Source of the DNA: Paraburkholderia sp. ZP32-5
GTDB lineage: Bacteria; Pseudomonadota; Gammaproteobacteria; Burkholderiales; Burkholderiaceae
DNA length: 64,000 nt
Direction of reading: 5' to 3'
Assembly: GCF_021390495.1 (NCBI RefSeq)
Contig: NZ_JAJEJP010000002.1
Location: 2,852,001 to 2,916,000, forward strand
The position numbers were made by a program, and so were the translations under genes. Positions 31,860-41,900 of this stretch are shown here, piece after piece (position 1 is the stretch's first letter; every line of letters starts with the position of its first letter). The notes under the pieces were generated by a model that made no database searches, had not been told where the DNA came from, and saw only the letters and a list, made by a program, of their open reading frames with translations.

Positions 31860-32557
31860 CACAACCGCAATGGCAGGACCGCTGGACCAGCGCCGCGCTC
31901 GACTGGTCGCCCGCGTATCGCGTCATCCCCACGCGCTTTCCGGCCGTCAATCTGTTCGACCGGGTCGCTTCCGCGGAAGATTTCGACGCGCTCTACGCGC
32001 TCGAAGCGATGACCAACGACCGCCTGCGTACCGAAATCGGCGAACTCGATCTGGTGCCGCGCGAAGAGCGCCGCTTCGGCTCCGGCTATGGGCCGATCAT
32101 GGCCGCGCTCACGCATCTGAATCCGCTCGGCAGCCGCTTTTCCGACGGCACGTACGGGGTGTTCTATTGCGCACGCTCGCGCGCCACCGCGATCGCCGAA
32201 ACGCGCTATCACACCGGCAAGTTTCTGGCGGCAACCGCCGAGCCGCCGACGCGTCAGCAGATGCGTCTGTACACCGTCGCCGCGCAAGGCAACGTGGTCG
32301 ATCTGCGCAGCGATACCGCGCTCGATTCCACTGTGCTGTCGCCGCACGACTATCTGGCCGGACAGTCGCTCGGGCGCGCGGTGCGCGAAGCCGGGGCGCC
32401 GGGCATCGTCTATCCGTCGGTGCGCGACAGCACCGGCGAATGCCTCGCCGCGTTTCGCACGACGCTGCTGCGCGATTGCCATCATGCGGCGTATCTGGAA
32501 TACAACTGGAACGGTTCGAGCGTCGATATCGTGTTCGAACTCAATCAGGTGGGCTGA
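31856..32557 (+). CDS. RES-domain toxin (NAD+-degrading)
   Basis: The 233-residue protein has the RES domain that gives the family its name: Arg94 in GSRFSDGTYGVFYCA, Glu115 in TAIAETRYH and Ser188 in YPSVRDS. RES toxins phosphorylyse or hydrolyse NAD+ and stop growth when the antitoxin is lost. The GTG start overlaps the antitoxin stop in GTGA, typical of translationally coupled toxin-antitoxin pairs in which the antitoxin comes first. The active-site residues are all present, so it should be functional. Confidence 0.9.
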   Translation: MTQPQWQDRWTSAALDWSPAYRVIPTRFPAVNLFDRVASAEDFDALYALEAMTNDRLRTEIGELDLVPREERRFGSGYGPIMAALTHLNPLGSRFSDGTYGVFYCARSRATAIAETRYHTGKFLAATAEPPTRQQMRLYTVAAQGNVVDLRSDTALDSTVLSPHDYLAGQSLGRAVREAGAPGIVYPSVRDSTGECLAAFRTTLLRDCHHAAYLEYNWNGSSVDIVFELNQVG

Positions 32558-32570
32558 GAAAACGGCGCCG

Positions 32571-33308
32571 TCAGGGCAATGCGAGCGCCGCCGCCCCTTC
32601 CGCGCGCGCTTCCTCGACCGAGATCGACCAGCGACGCAGCGCCTGCGGCTGCACGATCGTCAGCTTGCCGCCGGGCCCGAATGCGCCGGTATCGATGAAC
32701 ACCTGCGAGCCGATCTGCGTGATGTCGCGCACCGGCGTATGGCCGCAGTAGGTCAGCGAGAGCCCGCGTTGCCGCAGCGGATCGCCGTTACCGAGCGCGA
32801 GTTCGCGACCCCACAGCAATTGCTGGCGCGTTTCCGCCGAAAAATTGCCGGCATCGAGTTCGGCGTCGGAGCCGAAGAATTCGGCATGAAGCACGTTGAA
32901 GCGCTCCTTGCCGCTGCCGACCACGCGCACGAGCGGCAGCGGCCGCAGATGCTCCGCGTAGTGCCGCAAGCGTTCGTCGGGCACGCTGGCCGCCCACGCG
33001 CCGCCGATGCCATACCACCACTGGCGCCGCAAGCGGCCGTCGGCAACCGCGCATAGCGTGTCCTCGTGATTGCCGAGCACAGCGAAGAACCAGGGCTTCA
33101 TCAGCAGCGCGAGCGCCTCTTCCGACTGTTCGCCGCGATCGACCAGATCGCCGACCGAAAACAGCCGGTCCCGTGCCGGATCGAAAGCAATCTGGCACAG
33201 CAGATAACGCAGCGCATCGACGCAGCCGTGCAGATCGCCGACCACGAAATCGCGGCCGCTCTCATTGGCCGCATGCTGCTGAACGAAGTTGTCGAGTACG
33301 GAAGCCAT
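32571..33308 (-). CDS. Metallophosphatase (serine/threonine protein phosphatase-like, PrpA/lambda type)
   Basis: The 245-residue protein has the bacteriophage-lambda-phosphatase-like set: VVGDLHGC near residue 23, SVGDLVDRG near 51, LGNHED near 78 and the later His residues in LTYCGHTPV. These bind two metal ions and the phosphate, so it is a phosphoprotein phosphatase or diadenosine tetraphosphatase-like enzyme. It lies convergent with the RES toxin, 13 bases from its stop. The start at 33308 gives the family-like N-terminus; no good Shine-Dalgarno is visible and the frame stays open upstream to 33512. Confidence 0.85.
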   Translation of the reverse strand: MASVLDNFVQQHAANESGRDFVVGDLHGCVDALRYLLCQIAFDPARDRLFSVGDLVDRGEQSEEALALLMKPWFFAVLGNHEDTLCAVADGRLRRQWWYGIGGAWAASVPDERLRHYAEHLRPLPLVRVVGSGKERFNVLHAEFFGSDAELDAGNFSAETRQQLLWGRELALGNGDPLRQRGLSLTYCGHTPVRDITQIGSQVFIDTGAFGPGGKLTIVQPQALRRWSISVEEARAEGAAALALP

Positions 33309-33527
33309 AATGCATTGATGATAATCCGGCGAATACGCACGCGTATGCGCGCCGCCTATCGTTTCGTCGCGTGTGGAATAGCAAAGTTGACACAAACTAC
33401 GTCCACCTGGCGCGTGAACGTTGCATTTGTTGCAGAAGTTACCTGAAGCGCGAAGTTTTGACGGTCGCGCTTGCCGGTGCAACGCCGCGGACATCACCAT
33501 TCGCGGCGACATCGCTCCAGCACCACG

Positions 33528-34949
33528 CTATTGCAGCGTGCGCAGCTTCCCAACCTGCCCCGCCGTGATCGTCGCTTGCGGATTGCCGAATTGCTTCGTC
33601 ACGTAGTTGGTGATCGCCGCGACCTGTTCGTCATCGAGATGGCCGCCGAACGCCGGCATCAGCACGTCCGCCTGCGCGGTGGTGCGCGACACGCCGTGCA
33701 GGATCACCATCGCGAGATTGTTCGCGTCGTTCGCGCCGACCGTCGAGTTATGGATCAGCGACGGATACGCGCCCGGCGCGCTGGCGCCGACACCCTCACC
33801 GGTCCAGTTATGGCAGCTCGCGCAGTTGGCGACGAACAGTTGCGCGCCGTTCACGCCGGTGATCGTGGTGCCGCGCAACGCGGTGACGTCGCCGGCCGGG
33901 TTGCCCCATTGATGACGTGGACGCGTTTCGCCGCCGCTCACGGGCGGCACCGAGCGCAGATACACGACGATCGAACGCAGATCCACCGGCGTCAGATACT
34001 GCGTACTGTTCGCCACCACCTCGCCCATCGGCCCGGCCGCATTCGCGCGGCCAGGAGCTGCGCCCGTCGACAGATACGACACGAGTTCGTCACGGCGCCA
34101 ATCGCCGACGCCGCTCGTCTTGTCCGGCGTGATGTTGAACGCATGCCAGCCGGCCTGCACCGCGCCGGAAAATCGCGCGCTCGACTTCAAGCCCTGCATG
34201 AAATTGCGCGGCGTATGGCATTCCTCGCAATGCGCGAGCCCTTCGACCAGATACGCGCCGCGATTCCATTCGGCGCTCTGCTTCGGATCAGGCACGAAGC
34301 GGCCCTCGTCGAAATTGAACATGTTCCAGAACACCATCAGCCAGCGCTGGTTGAACGGGAACTTGAGGCTATTGGCGGGCGGCGTGTAATGAACCGGCGT
34401 CAGCGTGTTCAGGTACGCGCGAATCGCCAGCACGTCCCGATCGGTTACGCGCGTGTATGCGGTGTACGGGAACGCCGGATACAGCCGCTCGCCGCTCTTG
34501 CCGATGCCTTCGTGCATTGCGCGCAGGAAATCGACATCGGTCCATTGGCCGATGCCGGTGTCCGGATCGGGCGTGATGTTCGGCGTGACGATCGTGCCGA
34601 ACGGCGTGCTGATCGGCAGGCCGCCCGCGAACGGGCGCGATTTGTCCGCGGTGTGGCAGGCCGCGCAGTCGGCGGCGCGCGTCAGGTATTCGCCGCGCTT
34701 GACCAGATCGCCGTTCGCGGCCGGACCGGCCAGCATCGCGTCGGGCGATTGCGCGGCGTCGTCGGCGCGAGCCTGCGTGATCGGCAGTTCGTCGGTCGAT
34801 TGCTGGCTCGGCGCGTGCGATTCGTGCCATGCAATCGATAGCGCGAACAATGAAAACGCCGCCGCGAGCGCCGCGCCTCCCCAGCGGCGGCGCAGCCTCG
34901 CCTGCATCAGCGCAGGGGCCGGCTGCGCGCGAGAAGTGTGCTTCGACAT
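33528..34949 (-). CDS. Triheme cytochrome c subunit of a FAD-dependent sugar/alcohol dehydrogenase
   Basis: The 473-residue protein has an N-terminal membrane anchor or signal (about residues 22-40). Three CxxCH haem sites follow: CAACH at 95-99, CEECH at 241-245 and CASCH at 376-380. This is the beta (electron-transfer) subunit layout of gluconate 2-dehydrogenase, fructose dehydrogenase and the Burkholderia FAD glucose dehydrogenase, passing electrons to ubiquinone. I start at ATG 34949, where CGGAGA lies upstream. It is the last gene of the unit gamma, alpha, beta; the gap to the alpha gene is 20 bases. Confidence 0.93.
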   Translation of the reverse strand: MSKHTSRAQPAPALMQARLRRRWGGAALAAAFSLFALSIAWHESHAPSQQSTDELPITQARADDAAQSPDAMLAGPAANGDLVKRGEYLTRAADCAACHTADKSRPFAGGLPISTPFGTIVTPNITPDPDTGIGQWTDVDFLRAMHEGIGKSGERLYPAFPYTAYTRVTDRDVLAIRAYLNTLTPVHYTPPANSLKFPFNQRWLMVFWNMFNFDEGRFVPDPKQSAEWNRGAYLVEGLAHCEECHTPRNFMQGLKSSARFSGAVQAGWHAFNITPDKTSGVGDWRRDELVSYLSTGAAPGRANAAGPMGEVVANSTQYLTPVDLRSIVVYLRSVPPVSGGETRPRHQWGNPAGDVTALRGTTITGVNGAQLFVANCASCHNWTGEGVGASAPGAYPSLIHNSTVGANDANNLAMVILHGVSRTTAQADVLMPAFGGHLDDEQVAAITNYVTKQFGNPQATITAGQVGKLRTLQ

Positions 34950-34969
34950 GGTGGCTCTCCGGTCAGGGC

Positions 34970-36571
34970 TCATAGTTCACGCTTGAGTTTGTCGGCCAAC
35001 TTCAGCGACAACGCCGCGATGGTCAGCGTGCAGTTCACCGACGCCGCGCTCGGCATCACGCCGCTGCTGGCGATAAACAGATTCGAATGATCGTGCGTGC
35101 GGCAGTCCGGATCGACGACCGAACTCGCCGCATCGCTGCCCATGATCGTGGTACCCATGATGTGATTGTTCGGCGCGAAGGTGTCGTCGAACGACACTTC
35201 GGTGCCGCCGAATAGCGCCGCGATCTGCGCATACAGGTCGTGCGTGTTGGCGGCGCTTTTCTTCACGTAATCGCTGATCGAGTAGTAGATCTCGGGCTGC
35301 GGAATGCCGAGCGCGTCCTTGTGATCGGCCGACGGCACGATACGGTTTTGCGGCTCCGGCAGATGCTCGTGAAAGCTGTTGATGTTCAGCGTGCGCGCCG
35401 CGCGGTCGCGAATCTGCCGGTCGAGTTCGGCGCCGGTCAGGCCTTTTTTCAGCAGGTCGGCGGTCACGCTGAGCGTCGACACACCGTTCGACAGATGCAG
35501 TTTTTTCGCCGCGTAATCGGAACGGAACGCGCCGTCGCGGAAGTTGACGATCGACGTCATTTCCATCGGCCCGCGGCCCGGCCATAGCGGTTCGTTGGCG
35601 AGGAACGTGACCCCCGTGCCCGGATGATCCATCAGATTGCGGCCCACCTGATCGGAACTGTTGCCGATGCCGTGCGGGAATTTATCGGAAGTCGACATCA
35701 GCATCAGCTTCGGTGTTTCGATACCGTTGGCCGCGAGCACGAACAGCTTGCCGCTCACGCGCGTGCTGTTGCCGTTCGGGTCCTTGTAGTGGATCGCGGT
35801 GATCAGCCCTTTGTTGTCCGCTTCGATCCGATACACGACCGCTTCGGGAATCAGTTTCGCGCCGGCCTGCTCGGCCTTCTCCGCATGCATCACGCCGTTG
35901 TACATCGCGGCGATCGGACAGATCGGCATGCAGTTGTTGTTGCCGCAACAGGTCGGCCGCGCGTCGTACGGACGGCTGTTGCGCGCGACCGGTTCGGGCA
36001 CGACCTTGAAGCCCTGCGCGTTCAGCACGTCGCTGAAACGCTGGTCCATGTACGACAACGGCAACGGCTGCATCGGATACGGCTTCGAGCGCGGCGAGCC
36101 GAGATCGATCGCGGTATCGGGACCGGATACGCCGAACTGCACTTCCGCGGCCTGATACCACGGCTCGAGCGTTTCATACGGATACGGCCAGTCGCGTCCG
36201 ACGCCATACAGCTTGTGCAACTGGAAATCCGACGGCAGTAGCCGCCACGCGGCCGCCGCCCAGTGCCATGTCGTGCCGCCAACGAGCCGCACGTATTGCG
36301 AGTTGTACGGATAGTCGCCCTTCTGGATCAGATAGCCGTTCGCGGGCGAATACTCCGGATGCGGCGCATAAGGTGTCGACGGATACGGCGTCGCGAAGTC
36401 CGACTTGGCCGGCGAATTGCGAAAGTTCTCGACGATCTGCCAGCGCGGAATGCGCGGCCCGGCTTCCAGCACGATCACCGACGCACCCGCCAGCGCCAGT
36501 TGATGCGCGACGAGACTGCCGGCGACGCCCGAGCCGACCACGACGATATCGGCGGAATTGGTGTTTGCCAT
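34970..36571 (-). CDS. GMC-family flavoprotein subunit of a FAD-dependent glucose/sugar dehydrogenase
   Basis: The 533-residue catalytic subunit has the GMC FAD motif VVGSGVAGSLVAHQL (11-25). It closely resembles the alpha subunit of Burkholderia cepacia FAD glucose dehydrogenase. The 3Fe-4S cluster cysteines are present in TCCGNNNCMPICP (Cys208, 209, 214, with Cys218). The catalytic His region NNHIMGTTIMGSD and the C-terminal ASVNCTLTIAALSL are intact. It should oxidise glucose or a related sugar in the periplasm without oxygen. It depends on the gamma subunit for Tat export, having no signal of its own. Confidence 0.93.
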   Translation of the reverse strand: MANTNSADIVVVGSGVAGSLVAHQLALAGASVIVLEAGPRIPRWQIVENFRNSPAKSDFATPYPSTPYAPHPEYSPANGYLIQKGDYPYNSQYVRLVGGTTWHWAAAAWRLLPSDFQLHKLYGVGRDWPYPYETLEPWYQAAEVQFGVSGPDTAIDLGSPRSKPYPMQPLPLSYMDQRFSDVLNAQGFKVVPEPVARNSRPYDARPTCCGNNNCMPICPIAAMYNGVMHAEKAEQAGAKLIPEAVVYRIEADNKGLITAIHYKDPNGNSTRVSGKLFVLAANGIETPKLMLMSTSDKFPHGIGNSSDQVGRNLMDHPGTGVTFLANEPLWPGRGPMEMTSIVNFRDGAFRSDYAAKKLHLSNGVSTLSVTADLLKKGLTGAELDRQIRDRAARTLNINSFHEHLPEPQNRIVPSADHKDALGIPQPEIYYSISDYVKKSAANTHDLYAQIAALFGGTEVSFDDTFAPNNHIMGTTIMGSDAASSVVDPDCRTHDHSNLFIASSGVMPSAASVNCTLTIAALSLKLADKLKREL

Positions 36572-36659
36572 CGTTACCCTCTGGTGTGCCTTTGTTATCG
36601 CGCGAGTTATCGCACGATACGTTCGCGCTGCATGTCGCGCTGTACTTCCACTGCGCGGC

Positions 36660-37292
36660 TTACGCGGACATGGGCTTTTTGGTCCAGTAGAACGGCACGT
36701 CTCGGCAATAGGATGGAATCGTCAGCACGTCCTTCACGGGGTCGAACATCAGCGCCTTTTCATAGGCGATCACCTCGACGTGCGGCGCGTCGCCGACGAG
36801 GCCGAGATACCACGCGCGCATGATCGCGCCGACCGCTTTCGCGAGCGCGGGCTGCTCGTCCTGCAGCGCCTGCGTCACGGTATCGGACGGCACGCCGCCA
36901 TGAGCTTGCAGCCATGTGTTCAGCGCGGCGACGTTCTGCTTGAACTGATTATCGGAACGGGACAGTGCGTCATAGACGCGTTGGCCGAGCACCGCGTCGA
37001 AACCGCTTCGGCCAGTAAGACGCTGCGACAGCGCGAGAAACGCATCGAGTCCGCCACCCGCGGGCGGCGTATCGGCGAAAGCGGGGGCGATCCATGACAA
37101 CGAACGGTTCGCGCCCGCAAAGGCGAGCGCCACAGCCGACGCGCACGAACCGAGCAGCCAGGTCCGGCGCGACGCCGAAATTGAAAACGATTGCGGCAAG
37201 CCGACCGCATGCGCGACGCCGTGATAGTGCATCGCTCGATCACGACGCGCGCGTTCGCCGCGCGCATCGCTAGTGTCAGGCACATCTGTCAT
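36660..37292 (-). CDS. Small (gamma) subunit of a FAD-dependent sugar dehydrogenase, Tat-exported
   Basis: The 210-residue subunit has a twin-arginine signal (SRRTWLLGSCASAVALAFAGA, about residues 40-60). The mature part, with DAFLALSQRLTGRSGFDAVLGQRVYDAL and AWYLGLVGD, is the sorbitol/glucose dehydrogenase small-subunit family. In the B. cepacia enzyme this subunit carries the flavoprotein across the membrane through Tat. CTGGAGCC precedes the ATG. It heads the gamma, alpha, beta transcription unit; there are 88 bases to the alpha gene. Confidence 0.9.
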   Translation of the reverse strand: MTDVPDTSDARGERARRDRAMHYHGVAHAVGLPQSFSISASRRTWLLGSCASAVALAFAGANRSLSWIAPAFADTPPAGGGLDAFLALSQRLTGRSGFDAVLGQRVYDALSRSDNQFKQNVAALNTWLQAHGGVPSDTVTQALQDEQPALAKAVGAIMRAWYLGLVGDAPHVEVIAYEKALMFDPVKDVLTIPSYCRDVPFYWTKKPMSA

Positions 37293-37713
37293 GTGGGCTC
37301 CAGATGATGAGTCGTTCTCAACGAGCCGCGCGGCGACGGCATGCGCCGTTCACGTGCTGCTTCGCTTGCTTCTCCCCAAACCTGGCAAACCTGGTCTTAC
37401 GCCGCTTGTGCAGCGGTCTGTATCCACGCGCGATATTCACACACAGCACGCGCCGTGTTGCATGCATGAGCGATGACAGTCGAATGACGGCGCTCGTCGC
37501 GCCGTGGGCGTGCTGGCGAAGCGCTTCGATGCCGCTTTCTGCCAATCGCCTTTCAACTGAAAGCGGCGCGCAAGGCCGCTGCGGGAGACTATAGCCTGTG
37601 ACCCACCGATTCGACAATCGGTCGCGCAAGCGCGAGTAGAATCCGCGACACAGTGCTGCTGCTGACTCACGCCACCACTCGCATTGCGTTGCCGCGCGCC
37701 GCCCATCCTGACC
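37293..37713. other. Divergent intergenic region, sugar dehydrogenase / DUF1345 gene
   Basis: This 421-base stretch should hold the promoters of both flanking units. I see a 9-bp hairpin stem (37531-37539 with 37559-37567, 19-base loop) and a TGCATGCA palindrome near 37458-37465, but no clear -35/-10 pair and no convincing gene. Confidence 0.5.
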
Positions 37714-38376
37714 ATGCTCATCAAATACTATCCGCAGGTTCTTCGCAATCGGCCCCGCACGGTGATCGGTCTCGCGATCGGCATCGTGGTCGCGCTCATC
37801 GTGCCATGGCATACGAGCACGATGGCACGCACGTTGATCGGCTGGGATGCGGCCGTGTGGAGCTACCTGCTGATGATCTGGATACACATGGCGCGCGCCG
37901 ACGAACTGAGCGTGCGCGAATACGCGATACGTGACGATGAAAACGCCGGCGTCGTGTTGTTCGTGATCTGTGTCGCGACGGTCGCGAGCATCGCCGCGAT
38001 CGTGCTCGAACTCGCATCGGCGAAGGGCACGGCGGGCGCATCGACCGCATGGCACTATCTGCTGACCGGTCTGACGCTGATCGGCGCATGGTTTCTGATT
38101 CCGACGATTTTCACGCAGCACTACGCACGTCTTTACTACGACACCGACGCGCACGAAACCGCGCTGCTGTTTCCCGATCACAAGCTGCAGCCGAACTACT
38201 GGGACTTTCTGTATTACTCGTTCACGATCGCGGTCGCCTCGCAGACGTCGGACGTGGTGCTGCGCTCGCGCCAGATTCGCCGCGCGACGCTCGCGCAATC
38301 GATTCTGTCGTTCTACTTCAATGTCGCGGTACTGGGGCTGTGCGTGAATATCGCGGCGGGTCTGCTGGGTTCGTGA
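37714..38376 (+). CDS. DUF1345-family multi-pass membrane protein
   Basis: The 220-residue protein has five or six hydrophobic helices and the DUF1345 landmarks: [20 protein letters not shown] early, [27 protein letters not shown] late. The latter (WDFxYYSFTIGxTxQTSD) is highly conserved in this family and resembles the region after a pore helix. The function is unknown. The ATG at 37714 gives the standard start MLIKYYP. Confidence 0.85.
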   Translation: MLIKYYPQVLRNRPRTVIGLAIGIVVALIVPWHTSTMARTLIGWDAAVWSYLLMIWIHMARADELSVREYAIRDDENAGVVLFVICVATVASIAAIVLELASAKGTAGASTAWHYLLTGLTLIGAWFLIPTIFTQHYARLYYDTDAHETALLFPDHKLQPNYWDFLYYSFTIAVASQTSDVVLRSRQIRRATLAQSILSFYFNVAVLGLCVNIAAGLLGS

Positions 38377-38943
38377 GGTTTGGTAGCTTACCGAACGTAC
38401 ATCGATGAAGGCCACCGCACGTCACTTCATGACCGCCGTGTGACCCGGGCACGACCGCTGTATGACGTTCCTCTGACGATCACCGCCTAAGCCCGCTCCC
38501 GCGCTTCGCCTTTTGCGGCACGCGCCACATTGCCGAGACCCGCGCGCCGTGTAAAACCCGGACCGCGCCCGCCGCTTTTACATGCTCGCGCGAGCATCCC
38601 GTACGCACGACCTACATGCTTCGGCAAGCACCGTTCGCTCGCGCACACTCCCTCCGCAGCAACCGCTCCCGCCCTCCCGTCGTCGTCCGGCAACTCCACG
38701 CCGGCGCCCTTTGGCACACGGTTTGCTCCTTCCCGCGACGAGTGCCTGTCAGCCTCGCGCGCTGGTCATCTGGCGTCTAAGCACCCCCGAACTGGCCAGC
38801 GGCATGACGATCTATGCACTACTCTGACCAGTACGCGCCCTCTTTGACGCATCGCGCGGTATCCGGCTCGGGAAGCCCAATGAGCGCTGTGATCGCATGC
38901 CAACCGCATCCACACCGCAGCACGACAATTCTGGAAACGACCG
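38377..38943 (+). other. Long intergenic region upstream of the glgE operon
   Basis: This 567-base stretch is the only large gap before the seven-gene operon, so it should carry its promoter. It has a perfect 16-bp palindrome, ATGCTCGCGCGAGCAT (38582-38597), a small hairpin TGCTT-CGGC-AAGCA 20 bases on, and a TTGACG (38844-38849) without a good -10 at 17 bp. Open frames here on both strands have no recognisable sequence and lack ribosome sites, so I call no gene. Confidence 0.5.
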
Positions 38944-41900
38944 ATGGAACCTCCAAACGGGTACGCGCCGCGGATTTACTTTTTTCACTCTCTTCTCGTC
39001 GGGCCGCTCGATGCCTGGCCCGCGCAGTTCGCTCACGCGGCCGCGCTCGGCTTCGATCACGCGCTGATCGGCGGTCTGTTCGAGCCCGGCCAGGCCGGTC
39101 ACGGCCAGGTGGTCGGCAGTCACGCGCGGCTCCATCCGGTATTCGAGGCAAAGCAGCCCGCGCATGACGCGCTGCGCACGCTCGCCGACGCCGCGCGTCG
39201 CAACGGCCTGAGCTTGCTGGTCGATCTGGTGATCGACCGGATGGCCGCCGACGGCACCCTGTACGCCGAACATAAGGACTGGTTCCACGCGGCCGAATCC
39301 GACATGGCGCGGCTCGATCCGCGCCACGTGCATCGCGAGGACAACGTCGCCTACGCGAATTTCGACGACCCCGGAACGAGCGCCGCGCTGACCGTGTGGT
39401 GGACGCAGCAGTTGCTCGCGCTCGCCGAAGCGGGTGTCGGCGGCTTTCGCTTCGATTCGCCGCATCGCGTACCGGCCGCCGTATGGCGGCATCTCGGCGA
39501 TGAAGTGCGCGCGAAGCACCCGCACGTGCGCTTGCTCGCCGCGACACCGGGGCTTGCGCGCAGCGACCTGCCGGGTCTGGAGCCGGCCGGCTTCGACAGC
39601 GTGTTTTCGTCGGTACGCTGGTGGGATTTCCGTTCGAGCTGGATGGCGGAGGAACACGCGTCGCTCGCGCGCGTCGGCGCACCGGTGGCGTTTCCCGAAG
39701 CGCCGTACGGCACGCGCCTCGCCGCCGAATTGACCGATGTGCATGACGCCGCGATCGTCGAGCGCGCGTATCGGCGCGCGCTGTTTACGTCGGTCGCGGT
39801 GGGCAGCGGCTGGATGATGCCGATGGGCTTCGAGTACGGCGTCGCCGAACCGATGTCGCAAACGCGTGGCGACGCTGCGCAATTCGCGCTCGCGGCGCAA
39901 GCACGCCGCTTCGATCTGACGGCCGCCGTCACCCAGGCCAACGATATCGCGCGCAGTACGCAAACGCTGCATGCAAACGGCGAATTGCGGCCGCTGTCTG
40001 GGGCCGGCGCACCGGCGGCCGTGCTGTTGCGCGCCGATGAGGCCGATCTGCGCGACGCCGACGAAGCGGTGCTGATCGTCGTCAATCCTGAACTGGGCGC
40101 GCCGGTGCGCGTCGACCCCGCGCGCTTTCTCGCTGGCGTACCGGGAAACTTCACGCATTTCGCGGCGCTCGATGCGCGCGGCCACGTCGAGCCCACCACG
40201 CTCGCACCGTTCGCGCTCGGGCCCGGCGCGGTGCGGCTGCTGCGCGCGACCGCGCAAACGCCGATCCGTCTCGCGCCGCCGATCGACAAGGCGAACAGCA
40301 AGCGCAGCGGCCGCAAGAGCGTGCTCGAAGCGATCGACGCACCGCGCGTCGCGATCGAAAGCGTGTCGCCGTCGGTCGAGAACGGCCGCTTCGCGGCCAA
40401 GCGCAGCGTCGGCGAACGCACCGAAATCCGCGCGGCGATTTTCGCGGAGGGTCACGACAAGATCGCGGCCGCGGTGCTGTGGCGCGCCGCCGATGAAACC
40501 GCGTGGCACGAAGTGCTGATGTCGCCCGCGCCGCCCGCCGGCCTTGATTTATGGAGCGCGCGCATTCCACTCGAACGGATCGGCCGCTACGAATTCACCG
40601 TGATCGCGTGGCGCGACGATTTCGCATCGCTCGTCGAGCACATCGAGAAGAAGTTGAAGGCGAATCAGACCGTCGAGATCGAACTCGACGAAGCCGAGCA
40701 TCTGTTCGCGCTGGTGCTCGCCGAAGTCGAAACGACGGAAGACGCCGACAAAGAACCACTCGAACGGATCGTGCGCGACTTCAAGAAAGCCGACGCGCAA
40801 CAGAAGCTCGCGCTGATCCTCGCACCCGCTACCGCGAAGGCGATGACCGCCGCGCGTCACCGGCCTTTCCTGAGCCGCGATCCAGTGATCTACAAGATCG
40901 ACGCGGAGCGCACGGCCGCTTACTTCGCGAGCTGGTACGAGATCTTCCCGCGCTCGATGAGCGACGACGAAACGCGCCACGGCAGCTTCGCCGATGTGAC
41001 GACGAAGCTGCCGCGCATCCGCGATATGGGTTTCGACGTGCTGTACTTCCCGCCGATCCATCCGATCGGCCTCGCGAACCGCAAGGGCCGCAACAACACG
41101 TTGAACGCGCAACCGGGCGACGTCGGCAGCCCCTACGCAATCGGCGCGGCCGAAGGCGGCCACACCGCCGTGCATCCGCAACTCGGCACGCTCGACGACT
41201 TCAAGGCGATGCTCGCCGCAGCGCATGCGCACGGCCTCGAAATCGCGCTCGACTTCGCGATCCAGTGTTCGCCCGATCACCCGTGGCTGAAGCAGCATCC
41301 GACGTGGTTCGCATGGCGCCCGGACGGCACGCTGCGCTATGCGGAGAATCCGCCGAAGAAGTACCAGGACATCGTCAATCCCGACTTCTATGCACACGAT
41401 GCGAAGCCGGACCTGTGGCTCGCATTGCGCGACGTGATCCTGTTCTGGATCGATGCGGGCGTACGCATTTTCCGCGTCGATAATCCGCACACCAAGCCGT
41501 TGCCGTTCTGGGAGTGGATGATCGGCGACGTGCGCGCGCGCCATCCGGATGTGATCTTTCTCGCCGAAGCATTCACGCGTCCGCGCATGATGAACCGGCT
41601 CGGCAAGATCGGCTTCTCGCAGTCGTACACGTACTTCACGTGGCGCGAGACGAAGCGCGATTTCATCGAGTACCTGACCGAACTCACGCAAACCGGCGCA
41701 CGCGATTTCTACCGGCCGAACTTCTTCGTCAACACGCCGGACATCAACCCGCGCCATCTGCAATCGCAAGGGCGCACGGGCTTTCTGATTCGCGCGGCGC
41801 TCGCGGCGACGCTGGCCGGCTTGTGGGGCGTGTATAGCGGCTTCGAATTGTGCGAGGCGACCGCGCTGCCGAATAGCGAAGAGTATCTGGATTCCGAAAA

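Noticed and set aside
38487..38847. Short open frames on both strands upstream of glgE
   Set aside because: Low-complexity Pro/Arg/Ala products, no ribosome sites and no recognisable family; overlapping frames on both strands point to composition.
38812..40509. 565-codon open frame antisense to the glgE N-terminus
   Set aside because: The plus strand reads as a GH13-like module continuous with GlgE; the antisense product is Arg-rich and featureless.
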